Assembly: GCA_965214955.1 (NCBI GenBank)
Contig: CBDCCU010000013.1
Location: 62,001-126,000, forward strand
Source of the DNA: Aliikangiella sp965214955
GTDB lineage: Bacteria > Pseudomonadota > Gammaproteobacteria > Enterobacterales > Kangiellaceae
Reading direction: 5' to 3'
Length of the DNA stretch: 64,000 bases
Below, piece after piece: positions 26,305 to 34,205 of this stretch. Position 1 is the stretch's first letter. Each line of letters opens with the position of its first letter. The notes beneath the pieces are model-generated. The model did no database searches. It was not told the DNA's origin and worked only from the letters and a program-made list of their open reading frames with translations. A program made the position numbers and the translations under genes.

Positions 26305-27046
26305 AGTTTCTGAAAGATCCATTTCAAGAATAGTTCCAATAGATAATAAAATTAAAGAAGAAATGATTGAGGAATATTCTGGCTATTTAGATGAATGGAC
26401 TAGAAAGTGGTTTAATGATGAAATATTAATAACCGAGGTTAATAAAGTGCAAGGCAGCAAAGCACATGCGCTTTTAAAAACTGAAAGCGATGAAGTTTTT
26501 GCTGTTTGTTGTAGCCAAGATGAGCTATTTCGTTATGCGACGGGGTTATCTATAAACGATATAAAAATTGATTCGATTGCAAGTGAATTTAGCAAAGAGA
26601 TTCTAAAGGATTTATTAAGTTTAATAACTCGTAGAAAAAGTAAAGTAACATTCAATTTAGATGTGGCACTCAATGATAGGGATGTATTATTTATCTGGAA
26701 CATAAATTTAGGTGAAATCGACTTTAATGTTAGCTTATTGAAAAGTGCTTATTCAAATTATATTAGTGAAAAATATTCATCATCAATTACAAAGCCATTG
26801 AATGAAGTAAGCTTTTTACATGCTATTTTAGATCAGACTTTAGCCGTTGATGTAACTCTTCCAAAATTAAATATACCTTTAAGTAAAGTAATTAATTTAA
26901 GTGTTGGTGATATTTTAGAGTTTGACCAAAAACTGTCACAACCTCTAACTATGTCTGTGGGAAAAAACAAAATAGGAAGTGCTTTTCTAGGTAAAGAAGG
27001 GCATGTGAAAACTATAAAGATAGGTGAGAAATTAAATGACTATTAA
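26285..27046 (+). CDS. FliM/SctQ-like C-ring protein with only a C-terminal SpoA domain recognisable
   Basis: A 253-residue protein overlapping flgE by 20 bp. Only the C-terminal about 80 residues (LPKLNIPLSKVINLSVGDILEFDQKLSQPLTMSVGKNKIGSAFLGKEG) are clearly a SpoA/SURF domain as in FliM, FliN and SctQ. The N-terminus lacks the FliM start motif that binds CheY-P (SQxEIDxLL), and the CheC-like middle domain with its GGxG loop is not evident. It is also shorter than FliM (about 330). It resembles injectisome SctQ, a sorting-platform part, more than a switch protein. Direction switching by CheY would not be possible with this protein. Confidence 0.75.
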   Translation: MIIRADKVSERSISRIVPIDNKIKEEMIEEYSGYLDEWTRKWFNDEILITEVNKVQGSKAHALLKTESDEVFAVCCSQDELFRYATGLSINDIKIDSIASEFSKEILKDLLSLITRRKSKVTFNLDVALNDRDVLFIWNINLGEIDFNVSLLKSAYSNYISEKYSSSITKPLNEVSFLHAILDQTLAVDVTLPKLNIPLSKVINLSVGDILEFDQKLSQPLTMSVGKNKIGSAFLGKEGHVKTIKIGEKLNDY

Positions 27047-27350
27047 ATCTATTGAATTAAGTGAAGTAAAGACAACAGAGATTGATATATCTGATAACAC
27101 AGTAAATAAAGCAAAATCATTCTCTGTTTTGGATGATGTTAATGTATCTATTGAAGCTAAAATAGGGAATGCAATGATTAATGTTAATCAACTTTTTTCC
27201 TTAAAAAAAGGCGATGTAGTTGAGCTCGTTCAATTAGTAACGGATCCAGTAGAATTATTTTTGAATGGTAATAAGATAGGAGCTGGAGAGTTGGTTGCTT
27301 CTAATGAAAAGTTTGGTATTCGAATAGTCGAGATAGCAATTAATGGCTAG
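27036..27350 (+). CDS. fliN: FliN, C-ring/sorting platform protein
   Basis: A 104-residue protein with a single SpoA domain: VLDDVNVSIEAKIGNAMINVNQLFSLKKGDVVELVQLVTDPVELFLNGNKIGAGELVASNEKFGIRIVEI, a typical FliN. It would form rings with the SpoA domain of the preceding protein and bind FliH to recruit the ATPase. It overlaps its neighbours on both sides by a few bases. Confidence 0.94.
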   Translation: MTIKSIELSEVKTTEIDISDNTVNKAKSFSVLDDVNVSIEAKIGNAMINVNQLFSLKKGDVVELVQLVTDPVELFLNGNKIGAGELVASNEKFGIRIVEIAING

Positions 27351-27666
27351 CAAGGAATTAATATATAAACAAGAAAGTATCGATTTTACACTTCCAATAC
27401 TGATTATTGTTTTACTGATTATTGTTTGGTTGTTTTTGTCTTTAATGAACAAAAAAGGCAAATCAAATATTTTTAATGGTTTCAGAGCACCCAATAATAA
27501 TGATATGAATATTGTTTCGATAATCAGTTTGCCCCGTGGAGGGCAAGTTATTAAAACAAAAATAGATTCTAAAAATATCTATTTTCTTTATTCAAACAAC
27601 GGATATAAACAAATCGATATGAATTTGGGCTCAATTAATGACGAGAAGGACGTAGAAAATGTTTAA
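27343..27666 (+). CDS. fliO: FliO, export gate assembly factor
   Basis: A 107-residue protein with one membrane helix near the N-terminus (about residues 17-35) and a small cytoplasmic domain with VVSIISLPRGGQVIKTKID-type sequence, as in FliO. FliO helps FliP form its ring and is absent from injectisomes, so its presence marks the system as flagellar in origin. The position between fliN and fliP is canonical. Confidence 0.85.
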   Translation: MASKELIYKQESIDFTLPILIIVLLIIVWLFLSLMNKKGKSNIFNGFRAPNNNDMNIVSIISLPRGGQVIKTKIDSKNIYFLYSNNGYKQIDMNLGSINDEKDVENV

Positions 27667-28378
27667 TAAATATTTTCTACTAATAATTATCTCGTTCATG
27701 CCGCTGGAAGTGAATGCAAATTCTATTTTGTTAAATAGTGTTAATAGTAATTTATCTGAACCCCTACAAATTGTTGTAGGGCTATCATTATTATCATTAG
27801 TTCCCCTTTTGTTAATAGCAACTACGTGTTTTACACGATTCATTATTGTTTTCTCCATGTTAAGGTTTGCTTTAGGGTTACAACAAACACCTCCAAATGT
27901 GGTTCTAATAAGTTTGTCAATGTTTTTGTCTTTATTTGTAATGGCTCCTACGATTAGTCAAATTGAATCTAATGCTATTTCTCCTTTTATAGCAGGAGAA
28001 ATCAATGAATCGGAGCTGATCGCTCAAGCTAAAAACTCGGCTAACAAATTTATGATTTCACAAACGAGAGAAGAAGATTTAGCATTAGTTACAAGGCTAG
28101 CAAATGAGCCAATGCCTAAAAATATATCAGAGGTTAAGTTTACTCAGTTGGTTCCTGCTTTTATGCTAAGTGAGCTAAGAACGGCATTTAAAATTGCATT
28201 TGTTATATTTTTGCCATTTTTGTTAATTGACTTGGTCGTATCTAGTGTCTTGATGTCTCTAGGTATGATAATGGTACCTCCAACCACGATATCTCTTCCT
28301 ATTAAAGTTTTATTATTTGTAGTATTAGATGGGTGGAATCTAATCACAGAGTCATTAGTAATTAGTGTTACTTCTTAG
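27659..28378 (+). CDS. fliP: FliP, export gate subunit
   Basis: A 239-residue protein with a signal peptide (to about residue 21) and the FliP signatures LLIATTCFTRFIIVFSMLRFALGLQQTPPN and TQLVPAFMLSELRTAFKIAFVIFLPFLLIDLVV with GMIMVPP. FliP is the main ring of the export gate. In most genomes fliQ and fliR follow; here they are at the other end of the run, some 17 kb upstream. Confidence 0.97.
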   Translation: MFNKYFLLIIISFMPLEVNANSILLNSVNSNLSEPLQIVVGLSLLSLVPLLLIATTCFTRFIIVFSMLRFALGLQQTPPNVVLISLSMFLSLFVMAPTISQIESNAISPFIAGEINESELIAQAKNSANKFMISQTREEDLALVTRLANEPMPKNISEVKFTQLVPAFMLSELRTAFKIAFVIFLPFLLIDLVVSSVLMSLGMIMVPPTTISLPIKVLLFVVLDGWNLITESLVISVTS

Positions 28379-28387
28379 GCTACTTTT

Positions 28388-29071
28388 GTGAGAAATACGG
28401 CAAAAAAATATGATGATTCAATTCTTTTATGGGAATTGTGGTTTAATGAAAAAACAATAGAAAATAAAAATAATTTAGTTGTTTATTATTTAGATTGGGT
28501 TAAAAAACAAGCTAAAAAAATATTCTTTAAATATCCTAATAATAGCTTGGAGTTAGCCGATTATATTCATTGGGGAACTATAGGGTTAATTGAATCTATT
28601 TTTAGGTATGATCCTAGCATAAAATCATCCTTTGAAGCATTTGCGATATTACGTGTTAAAGGAGAAATTTTAACGAATTTATCAAAAATTTCAGATGAGA
28701 GCGCAATTTCATCAGTTAAAAATAAACTAATATCTGAAAGGATTAATAGCCTTTCAAGTGATGAAGCTAATTTTGATGATATTTTGGATTTTGTAAAAAC
28801 GTTTACAATAGGGGTTATTTTAGAAGATGAAATGATTTTTAGTGATAATTCCGAATATATAACTAAAGAGCCTTTTATGTGTGATTTTATATTTGATAAG
28901 CAATTAGATAAAGGTATATCATCGCTGTCTACAAATGAAAGGCTAGTTGTTAACTATCATTATTATTCTCAGCTAAACTTTAGTGATATTGCAGAGCTGC
29001 TTGCATTAACTAAAGGCAGGGTATCTCAGATTCATAGAGAAGCTCTTGAAAAGTTATCAATTTATTTTTAG
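28388..29071 (+). CDS. fliA: FliA-type sigma factor (sigma-28)
   Basis: A 227-residue sigma factor. Region 2 reads ELADYIHWGTIGLIESIFRYDPSIKSSFEAFAILRVKGEIL (about residues 56-96), the FliA pattern. Region 4 is LSTNERLVVNYHYYSQLNFSDIAELLALTKGRVSQIHREAL (about 180-220). It should direct RNA polymerase to TAAAGTTT/GCCGATAA-like promoters. One such site, imperfect, lies before the first gene of the run. No flgM anti-sigma gene is visible, so the usual export checkpoint may be missing or supplied elsewhere. GTG start, 10 bp after fliP. Confidence 0.93.
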   Translation: MRNTAKKYDDSILLWELWFNEKTIENKNNLVVYYLDWVKKQAKKIFFKYPNNSLELADYIHWGTIGLIESIFRYDPSIKSSFEAFAILRVKGEILTNLSKISDESAISSVKNKLISERINSLSSDEANFDDILDFVKTFTIGVILEDEMIFSDNSEYITKEPFMCDFIFDKQLDKGISSLSTNERLVVNYHYYSQLNFSDIAELLALTKGRVSQIHREALEKLSIYF

Positions 29072-29082
29072 TTTAACCTGGT

Positions 29083-29107
29083 TTTAAATTGGTATATTCA
29101 ATTTAAA
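29083..29107. promoter_or_regulatory. 9-bp-arm inverted repeat upstream of the ToxR-like gene
   Basis: TTTAAATTG (29083-29091) and CAATTTAAA (29099-29107) are perfectly inverted around 7 bases. There is no T tract, so a terminator is unlikely; an operator for the ToxR-like regulator that starts 69 bp further on is more plausible. A CTAAGATA word at 29130-29137 resembles the -10 part of the promoter before the first TPR gene, but its upstream AAGTTT is two bases too close for a FliA site. Confidence 0.4.
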
Positions 29108-29175
29108 CAGTATTTAAGTTTATTTAAATCTAAGATAGGATCTACTAGTTACAAGTTAAGAATTAGTGATTAATA

Positions 29176-31167
29176 ATGGATAAGGTCGTTAATGTTGGTG
29201 ATATTAAATATTACCCAAGGACAAAAGTCGTTGTTTCCTCAAGCACTTCAAAAGTTAAATTAAATAGACTCCAAGCGCTGATATTTGAATATTTTATTGA
29301 GTATCCAAATGAAGTGATTTCTAAGGAGCGGTTACGAACTGAAATATGGAAAAACCTTCATGTAGCTGAAGATACTGTAAAATGGCAAGTAAATGATACT
29401 CGTAATGTTTTATCTAAAGTTTCTCAAGATACATATATTGAGACTGTCAGAGGTAGTGGTTATAAGTTTGTCGCTACTATTGAATACCCTTCAATAAAAA
29501 CTAAGAATAAATTTATATTGACATTACCTTGGTTATTATTAGCTTCAACATTAGTCTTTGCAATTGTTTTTGTTATTAATTCTAATATTTATATAGAGCG
29601 CCCTAAAATACTTACCACTAAGAAGGGAAATGAAGCTGACGGCTCTGTATTTAATAATGTTTTAATCTACTCACATAAAGGTTTTTCAAATGAAAACTGG
29701 AATTTATATGCCAAGCATATTGAAAGCGGGAGAGATCATCAAATAACAAAAGGAGACTTTGCTGATCGCAAAGCTACGTTTTCACCAAACGGAAAAAAAA
29801 TTGCCTACCATCGATATGTAGACAAACAATGTCAAGTAAGAGTAGCAGATTTTAATGAGAGTAAACTTAATCTTGAAAATAATACTCTAGTGTATGACTG
29901 TCCAAATGAACAACAATCAATTGGCCTTTCATGGGCATCTGACAATGAACTATTAATTAGTTTTAGTTCAGTGAGTACAGAGCCAATAAAAGTTCATTTA
30001 TTGAATATTTTAACCAAAAACATAAATACGCTTACTGATCCTAAAAATACTGTAGAAGGAGATTATTATGCTATTTATTCATCAATGTCTAACTACCTTG
30101 TTCATTTTCGTTTTAGTACAGGAAATACAACTGAAATATGGGCAAGAACAGGATTATTTGGTAAATCTAAAAAAGTAACTGAAATCCCACTAGTTTTACT
30201 TTCTGGTGCTTTTATTAACAATGATGAGAATATAGTGGTTAAAACATCATTTAATCGCTTTGGTATAATTGAATTGAGCTCTGGTGATATAATAAAAGAG
30301 TTTCCTGAGCAAAACATTCCTCGATTTAGCCCGTTTACTATCTCTAACTCATCTTTTGGCTTTACAAACTATCCAAATAATCATGCAGATATTATTATGC
30401 GTGATAAAGGAGGAAAATATGAAAACTTCATCGAGTCAGCATTCCATGATTATTCACCAGTAATTGGGAACAAGGAAGATGAAGTTTATTTCATATCTAC
30501 GCGCACAGGTCATGCACAAATATTTAAGAAGGATAGTCAAGACTACGTTAAACAGTTAACACATTATAATGATGGTTATTATTTAAGGTTTTTAACTATT
30601 AATAGTCAAGGAACACATTTAGCGTACGTTAGAAATAATCAAATTATATTAAGAAGCATCAATGGAGCAGTAATAACGCAAACAGAAGATTCAGCTATGT
30701 ATCGTAATTTAGAGTTTTCTCCTGATGGAAAGCAACTTTTTTATAGCATTAAATACGATGATACCTGGAAGATTGAACAACGTAACATAGATGATTTTTA
30801 TTCCCCAACAATACTTACTGAAGGCTACCTTTTAAAATTTAGTGATGATCATAAATCACCTCCCTTGGTGCGCAAATATAATGAAAACATATTCTACGAG
30901 CTTGTGGGGTTAGAATTAAAAGGTGAGGGTGTATATTTACCTAATATCCATTCAATACAGCAATTAGAAATTACCCAAAATGAACTGTTTTATGTGAATG
31001 GTCATTCTCAAGCACCGAAACTTTATAAAATGGATAGGAGCACATCTTTAAGAGAAGAAGTGCTTGATTTACCTGTACCATACTTTGTTTTTAGCAAGAC
31101 ATCAGAAAAACTTCTGACATATAAGCTCTATAAAAATGATACGCATTTAGCACAGGTTGTGTTTTAA
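29176..31167 (+). CDS. ToxR/CadC-like membrane transcription regulator with TolB-like propeller
   Basis: A 663-residue protein in three parts. Residues 1-103 are a winged-helix DNA-binding domain of the OmpR/ToxR type (LQALIFEYFIEYPNEVISKERLRTEIWK, then VRGSGYKFVA). Residues 113-134 are a single membrane helix. The rest is a large periplasmic domain with repeated FSPNGKKIAYH, FSPDGKQLFYS-like blades, a TolB/PD40 beta propeller. Such proteins bind DNA from the membrane and sense a periplasmic signal. It follows the sigma gene by about 100 bp on the same strand and may sense assembly or a ligand for the secretion system; that link rests on position only. Confidence 0.88.
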   Translation: MDKVVNVGDIKYYPRTKVVVSSSTSKVKLNRLQALIFEYFIEYPNEVISKERLRTEIWKNLHVAEDTVKWQVNDTRNVLSKVSQDTYIETVRGSGYKFVATIEYPSIKTKNKFILTLPWLLLASTLVFAIVFVINSNIYIERPKILTTKKGNEADGSVFNNVLIYSHKGFSNENWNLYAKHIESGRDHQITKGDFADRKATFSPNGKKIAYHRYVDKQCQVRVADFNESKLNLENNTLVYDCPNEQQSIGLSWASDNELLISFSSVSTEPIKVHLLNILTKNINTLTDPKNTVEGDYYAIYSSMSNYLVHFRFSTGNTTEIWARTGLFGKSKKVTEIPLVLLSGAFINNDENIVVKTSFNRFGIIELSSGDIIKEFPEQNIPRFSPFTISNSSFGFTNYPNNHADIIMRDKGGKYENFIESAFHDYSPVIGNKEDEVYFISTRTGHAQIFKKDSQDYVKQLTHYNDGYYLRFLTINSQGTHLAYVRNNQIILRSINGAVITQTEDSAMYRNLEFSPDGKQLFYSIKYDDTWKIEQRNIDDFYSPTILTEGYLLKFSDDHKSPPLVRKYNENIFYELVGLELKGEGVYLPNIHSIQQLEITQNELFYVNGHSQAPKLYKMDRSTSLREEVLDLPVPYFVFSKTSEKLLTYKLYKNDTHLAQVVF

Positions 31168-31197
31168 CTTATTGATTTTTAATAGATAACATTTCTC

Positions 31198-31220
31198 CAC
31201 GTTACTCAACGTGCCTTTTT
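31198..31220 (+). terminator. Rho-independent terminator after the ToxR-like gene
   Basis: CACGTT (31198-31203), loop ACTC, AACGTG (31208-31213), followed by CC and five T. It closes the ToxR-like gene. Confidence 0.75.
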
Positions 31221-31270
31221 GACGATTTGAGATACAGTAATTTCCAATAATCTTAGTTGGAGATAATCAG

Positions 31271-31525
31271 ATGCTCAATATTAAAAATATATTTGTCTTA
31301 ATAGCTATCGTTACAAGTGGAACTATTCATGCTGAAACAAATACAAGTACTAAAACACAAACTAATGAAGCAATTGTTATAGAAGAACCTATAGTGATTT
31401 TTGAAGTGCCGTGCCGACCATTTCCAGAATGTTTAGTTCTACCTAGTAGTTCAGAGTTACTTGGATATGAATCTAAATTAAATAAGCCTAAACCTTCTAA
31501 TATAGATAAACCTAAAAAGAAATAA
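31271..31525 (+). CDS. Small exported protein, unknown
   Basis: An 84-residue protein with a signal peptide (MLNIKNIFVLIAIVTSGTIHA, cleavage after AHA-like HA), a Thr/Glu-rich mature start, two cysteines in VPCRPFPECLVLP that could pair, and a Lys/Pro-rich end. The start is behind GGAGATAATC. No family recognised. It is separated from the next gene by one base and may be co-expressed with it. Confidence 0.6.
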   Translation: MLNIKNIFVLIAIVTSGTIHAETNTSTKTQTNEAIVIEEPIVIFEVPCRPFPECLVLPSSSELLGYESKLNKPKPSNIDKPKKK

Positions 31526-31526
31526 T

Positions 31527-31976
31527 ATGGTTGAAAATGAGTGGCCACAGCCTCGAGACATAAAACGAAAAGGTAATTTCCCTTACAAGTTTCGTATCGA
31601 TGAAGATTATCATTACAAAACTAGCTGGAAATTAGATATACCATTTGAATCAGAGTGGCTAAAAATATCAGAAGATGGCGTGATAACAGTTAAAGCAAAT
31701 AAAACTGGTTATGCGTGGGATGGGTGTACTCCTAAGTTTAGTTTATTAAATTTGTTTATATTAGGAGTGCCAGATGGTCATATAGATTATAGAACCATGA
31801 AACCATTTACTTACTATGCTTCTCTCATTCATGATGTTTTATATCAATATTTGAATACAATACCAGTAACGAAAAAAGATGTTGATTTACTTTTTCTTAA
31901 TATGCTTGGCGATTTTAAATTGAGAAAAATTTATTACTACACAGTGAGTATTTTGGGCGGTAGGCTTTCAATGTGA
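31527..31976 (+). CDS. DUF1353-like protein
   Basis: A 149-residue protein. The pattern GYAWDGCTPKFS (about residues 65-76) followed by YYASLIHDVLYQYL (about 96-109) and a later D-x-x-F/L is typical of DUF1353 proteins, a family of unknown function often found in phages and mobile DNA. The H-D pair may be a metal or active site. A hydrophobic C-terminal end is present. It overlaps by a few bases an upstream extension of the next gene. Confidence 0.6.
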   Translation: MVENEWPQPRDIKRKGNFPYKFRIDEDYHYKTSWKLDIPFESEWLKISEDGVITVKANKTGYAWDGCTPKFSLLNLFILGVPDGHIDYRTMKPFTYYASLIHDVLYQYLNTIPVTKKDVDLLFLNMLGDFKLRKIYYYTVSILGGRLSM

Positions 31977-32044
31977 AAATATCTCAGCTATTAACTATAA
32001 ATATCATAATATTTGTAGTTAGTGGTAGGATGAGGAGAGGTGGG

Positions 32045-33340
32045 ATGAAATCTTTAATAAAATATTTATTTACTTTATTAGTTATTTGTAATGTCGTGAT
32101 AGCTGATGAGTTTAAGGTTAGTAAACCTAATCTTCAACTGTTGGAAGGTAATCAGGCAAGATATGACATTAGACTTCCAGGGCAAAATAATATTACTTCA
32201 ATTGAATTCATAATTGAAATAGATACATTTACTAAAAAGTTATTTGAGCGCTTTAGGTTTGGTTACACTTGTGAGGAAGATCAAAAAACAGAAGGTTTAG
32301 ATGGTGCAGGATTATTGTTCGAAAGCGAGTTAAAGGAAACAAAACATAAAATTAAATGCACCGGAAAACAAGAAATATTACCTGCGTCTAATGAAATTTC
32401 ACCAGCTATTAAAGATGGAAAAATAACGTTTAAATTAATTTCACCTAAAAATATAGATAGCTTATGGGTAGTATTTGCAGTACATGATGATGAAGAGTAC
32501 AAAGGGATTAAATCATTTGAAATTACCAATAGCCTAAGAGTGTTCAAAAGTGATGACAGAGTTGAACTGCTTGCACCTCAAAAAGTGAAAGTTACGATTT
32601 TAGATGATGATGATAAAGTTGTATGTGCTAGTTTGATATCTCTCGATACTAACTGTTTCGATGTTCACGTCGGCCTTAGAGGCACATTTGATATAGATGG
32701 AAAGCTAAAGACAGAGCCATATTATCACTTTTTATCTAGGACTAAATTTTCTGGTTCATTTGAAGGCATGTTCGAGGCAGAGTACTACCAGCTTCCTGAG
32801 CTTGATAGCAATTCGGATAATGAAAATATGATTAATGATTCAAATATTACAAATCCTTTTTCAAAGTCCACCGGAATGTTTAAGTTAACATATACAGGGT
32901 ATTATGATCTTGGAAAACGATTTTCTTTGTTTGCCAACTATGGAGCAAGAAAAGTTCCTCAGTCTTTATTTCGTGAGAATGAAGTAACACAGTTTACTTC
33001 TCTAGGAATTCAACATGAATCATTCTTTGGTTTACAAAAAGGAAGAGGTTTATCTGGCTTTAGCTTTTCTAAAGATGAGTACTGGAATTTTTGTGAAGGA
33101 GCATCGGATACCGTTGAAGATATTTCATGTAGTCTTTCTGACGCAGATTCAAGTTCTGATCTAGTGTTTAATAATTATGAAAATAGGATCAAACTATTTG
33201 GTACGATAGCTTTAAATAAAAAAGGATCTGTTATGTTAACGACATATATGGATTTTCATAAAAGAGGCAATGGGCCAGCCGAGGTAGGAATTTCTTTGAC
33301 TTATGGTGGGAAGTGGAGTGAACTGTTATCTGATTTTTAA
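32045..33340 (+). CDS. Exported protein, possible outer-membrane beta-barrel
   Basis: Start chosen at ATG 32045, behind AGGAGAGG; the protein then begins with a clear signal peptide (MKSLIKYLFTLLVICNVVIA). The 431 residues have an N-terminal beta-rich part with a Calx-beta-like DDDDK loop (VTILDDDDKVV, about residue 185) and a C-terminal half with alternating hydrophobic strands (about 230-431) ending in LSDF, which suggests an outer-membrane barrel. No family is recognised. It is the last gene before the IS200 copy. Confidence 0.55.
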   Translation: MKSLIKYLFTLLVICNVVIADEFKVSKPNLQLLEGNQARYDIRLPGQNNITSIEFIIEIDTFTKKLFERFRFGYTCEEDQKTEGLDGAGLLFESELKETKHKIKCTGKQEILPASNEISPAIKDGKITFKLISPKNIDSLWVVFAVHDDEEYKGIKSFEITNSLRVFKSDDRVELLAPQKVKVTILDDDDKVVCASLISLDTNCFDVHVGLRGTFDIDGKLKTEPYYHFLSRTKFSGSFEGMFEAEYYQLPELDSNSDNENMINDSNITNPFSKSTGMFKLTYTGYYDLGKRFSLFANYGARKVPQSLFRENEVTQFTSLGIQHESFFGLQKGRGLSGFSFSKDEYWNFCEGASDTVEDISCSLSDADSSSDLVFNNYENRIKLFGTIALNKKGSVMLTTYMDFHKRGNGPAEVGISLTYGGKWSELLSDF

Positions 33341-33562
33341 GGTGGCTACTTTCTAATTTTTGGTAGTATAAGTTTCAAGCTTGCTCAAGCGAAGAGGATT
33401 GACAATAAAGTGAAAGAATCAAGTATTGTTTAAACTATAATCAGTTTTTTATATCCATCACCTAAGGCAGTGGCTTGGGCAAAAGGCTAAGCCGTTGCCC
33501 TGAAATACTACCCATGGTAGTTCTTGTTGAGCTACCCCCATAACATCAACAGGAGGATTATC

Positions 33563-34045
33563 ATGAGTAGATTTAATCGATTATCGCATGTTATTTGGTG
33601 TTATAAATATTATAATGTTTGGGTGCTGAAATATCGTTTTTGGATATTAAAAGGTCGTGTTGCTTCGGAAGTCTATAAGACAATACAGGCTTATTGTGGT
33701 CGAATGAACACCGAAGTAATTGAGTTGATTGTTCAGTTGGATCATGTCCATTTAATTGTTTCGATGCCCCCTAAAGAGTCAATTTCCAAGTTATTAGGAA
33801 TGGTAAAAGGAAAAACAGCGATACAGGTGTTTAGACAGTTTCCCTACCTGAAAGAGAAGCCTTATTGGGGCAATCATTTTGAGGCTAGAGGTTATTGTGT
33901 TGATACGGTCGGTATCGATGAGCAATCATACGTAAGTATGTTAAATTTCAAGAAAGAGAAGAAGCTTGTCAAGAGAGCTTTAAACTTAACTAAAGTCATA
34001 TTTGTGGGGATAACACTAGCAGCCTTCTTAGAGGGCTACTATTAA
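33563..34045 (+). CDS. tnpA: IS200 TnpA (Y1 HUH transposase), possibly inactive
   Basis: A 160-residue HUH transposase: start MSRFNRLSHVIWCYKYYNVWVLKYRF, the HUH motif DHVHLIV (about residues 58-64) and KPYWGNHFEARGYCVDTVG near the C-terminal side. ATG 33563 is behind AGGAGGA. In IS200 proteins VG(L/I)D is followed seven residues on by the nucleophilic tyrosine (KYVKYQ). In the ungapped alignment I make from memory that position is methionine (SMLNFKK), and the tail LVKRALNLTKVIFVGITLAAF is not typical. The copy may no longer transpose. Confidence 0.85.
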   Translation: MSRFNRLSHVIWCYKYYNVWVLKYRFWILKGRVASEVYKTIQAYCGRMNTEVIELIVQLDHVHLIVSMPPKESISKLLGMVKGKTAIQVFRQFPYLKEKPYWGNHFEARGYCVDTVGIDEQSYVSMLNFKKEKKLVKRALNLTKVIFVGITLAAFLEGYY

Positions 34046-34069
34046 GCCCCTTCAAGGGGCTAATCAAAA

Positions 34070-34097
34070 CCACCTTCTTAGAAGGTGGATGTTTTTT
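34070..34097 (+). terminator. IS200 right-end hairpin and terminator
   Basis: CCACCTTC, loop TTA, GAAGGTGG (34070-34088), then ATG and seven T. Eight-bp stem with T tract, typical of the IS200 right end. A second hairpin AGCCCC/GGGGCT lies just before it (34045-34061). Confidence 0.85.
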
Positions 34098-34205
34098 TCA
34101 TTTGTAGCTTATACTTCCCAGAAAACAATAATAGAATTTGCCAAGTTCGCTTTTAATCGGGGATCAAAAAGTCACAGATAATTATAAAATTGATGGATCT
34201 TAAAG

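Larger units (their letters stand above)
33477..34097 (+). mobile_element. IS200-type insertion sequence
   Basis: A single-gene element of the IS200/IS605 family without terminal inverted repeats. Left-end hairpin GGGCAA...TTGCCC (33477-33500), a GGTAG/CTACC leader hairpin before the transposase, the transposase gene, and right-end hairpins at 34045-34061 and 34070-34088. The exact ends are not determined; IS200 elements insert beside a short target and make no duplication. Confidence 0.8.

Noticed and set aside
8900..29071. An ordinary lateral or Flag-2 flagellar system
   Set aside because: Filament, cap, junction and stator genes and full-length FliG and FliM are not in the run, and the gene order differs; these are usually inside such clusters.
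29114..29138. A second sigma-28 promoter before the ToxR-like gene
   Set aside because: TTAAGTTT and TAAGATAG are separated by 9 bp, not 11; kept only as a related word in the regulatory note.
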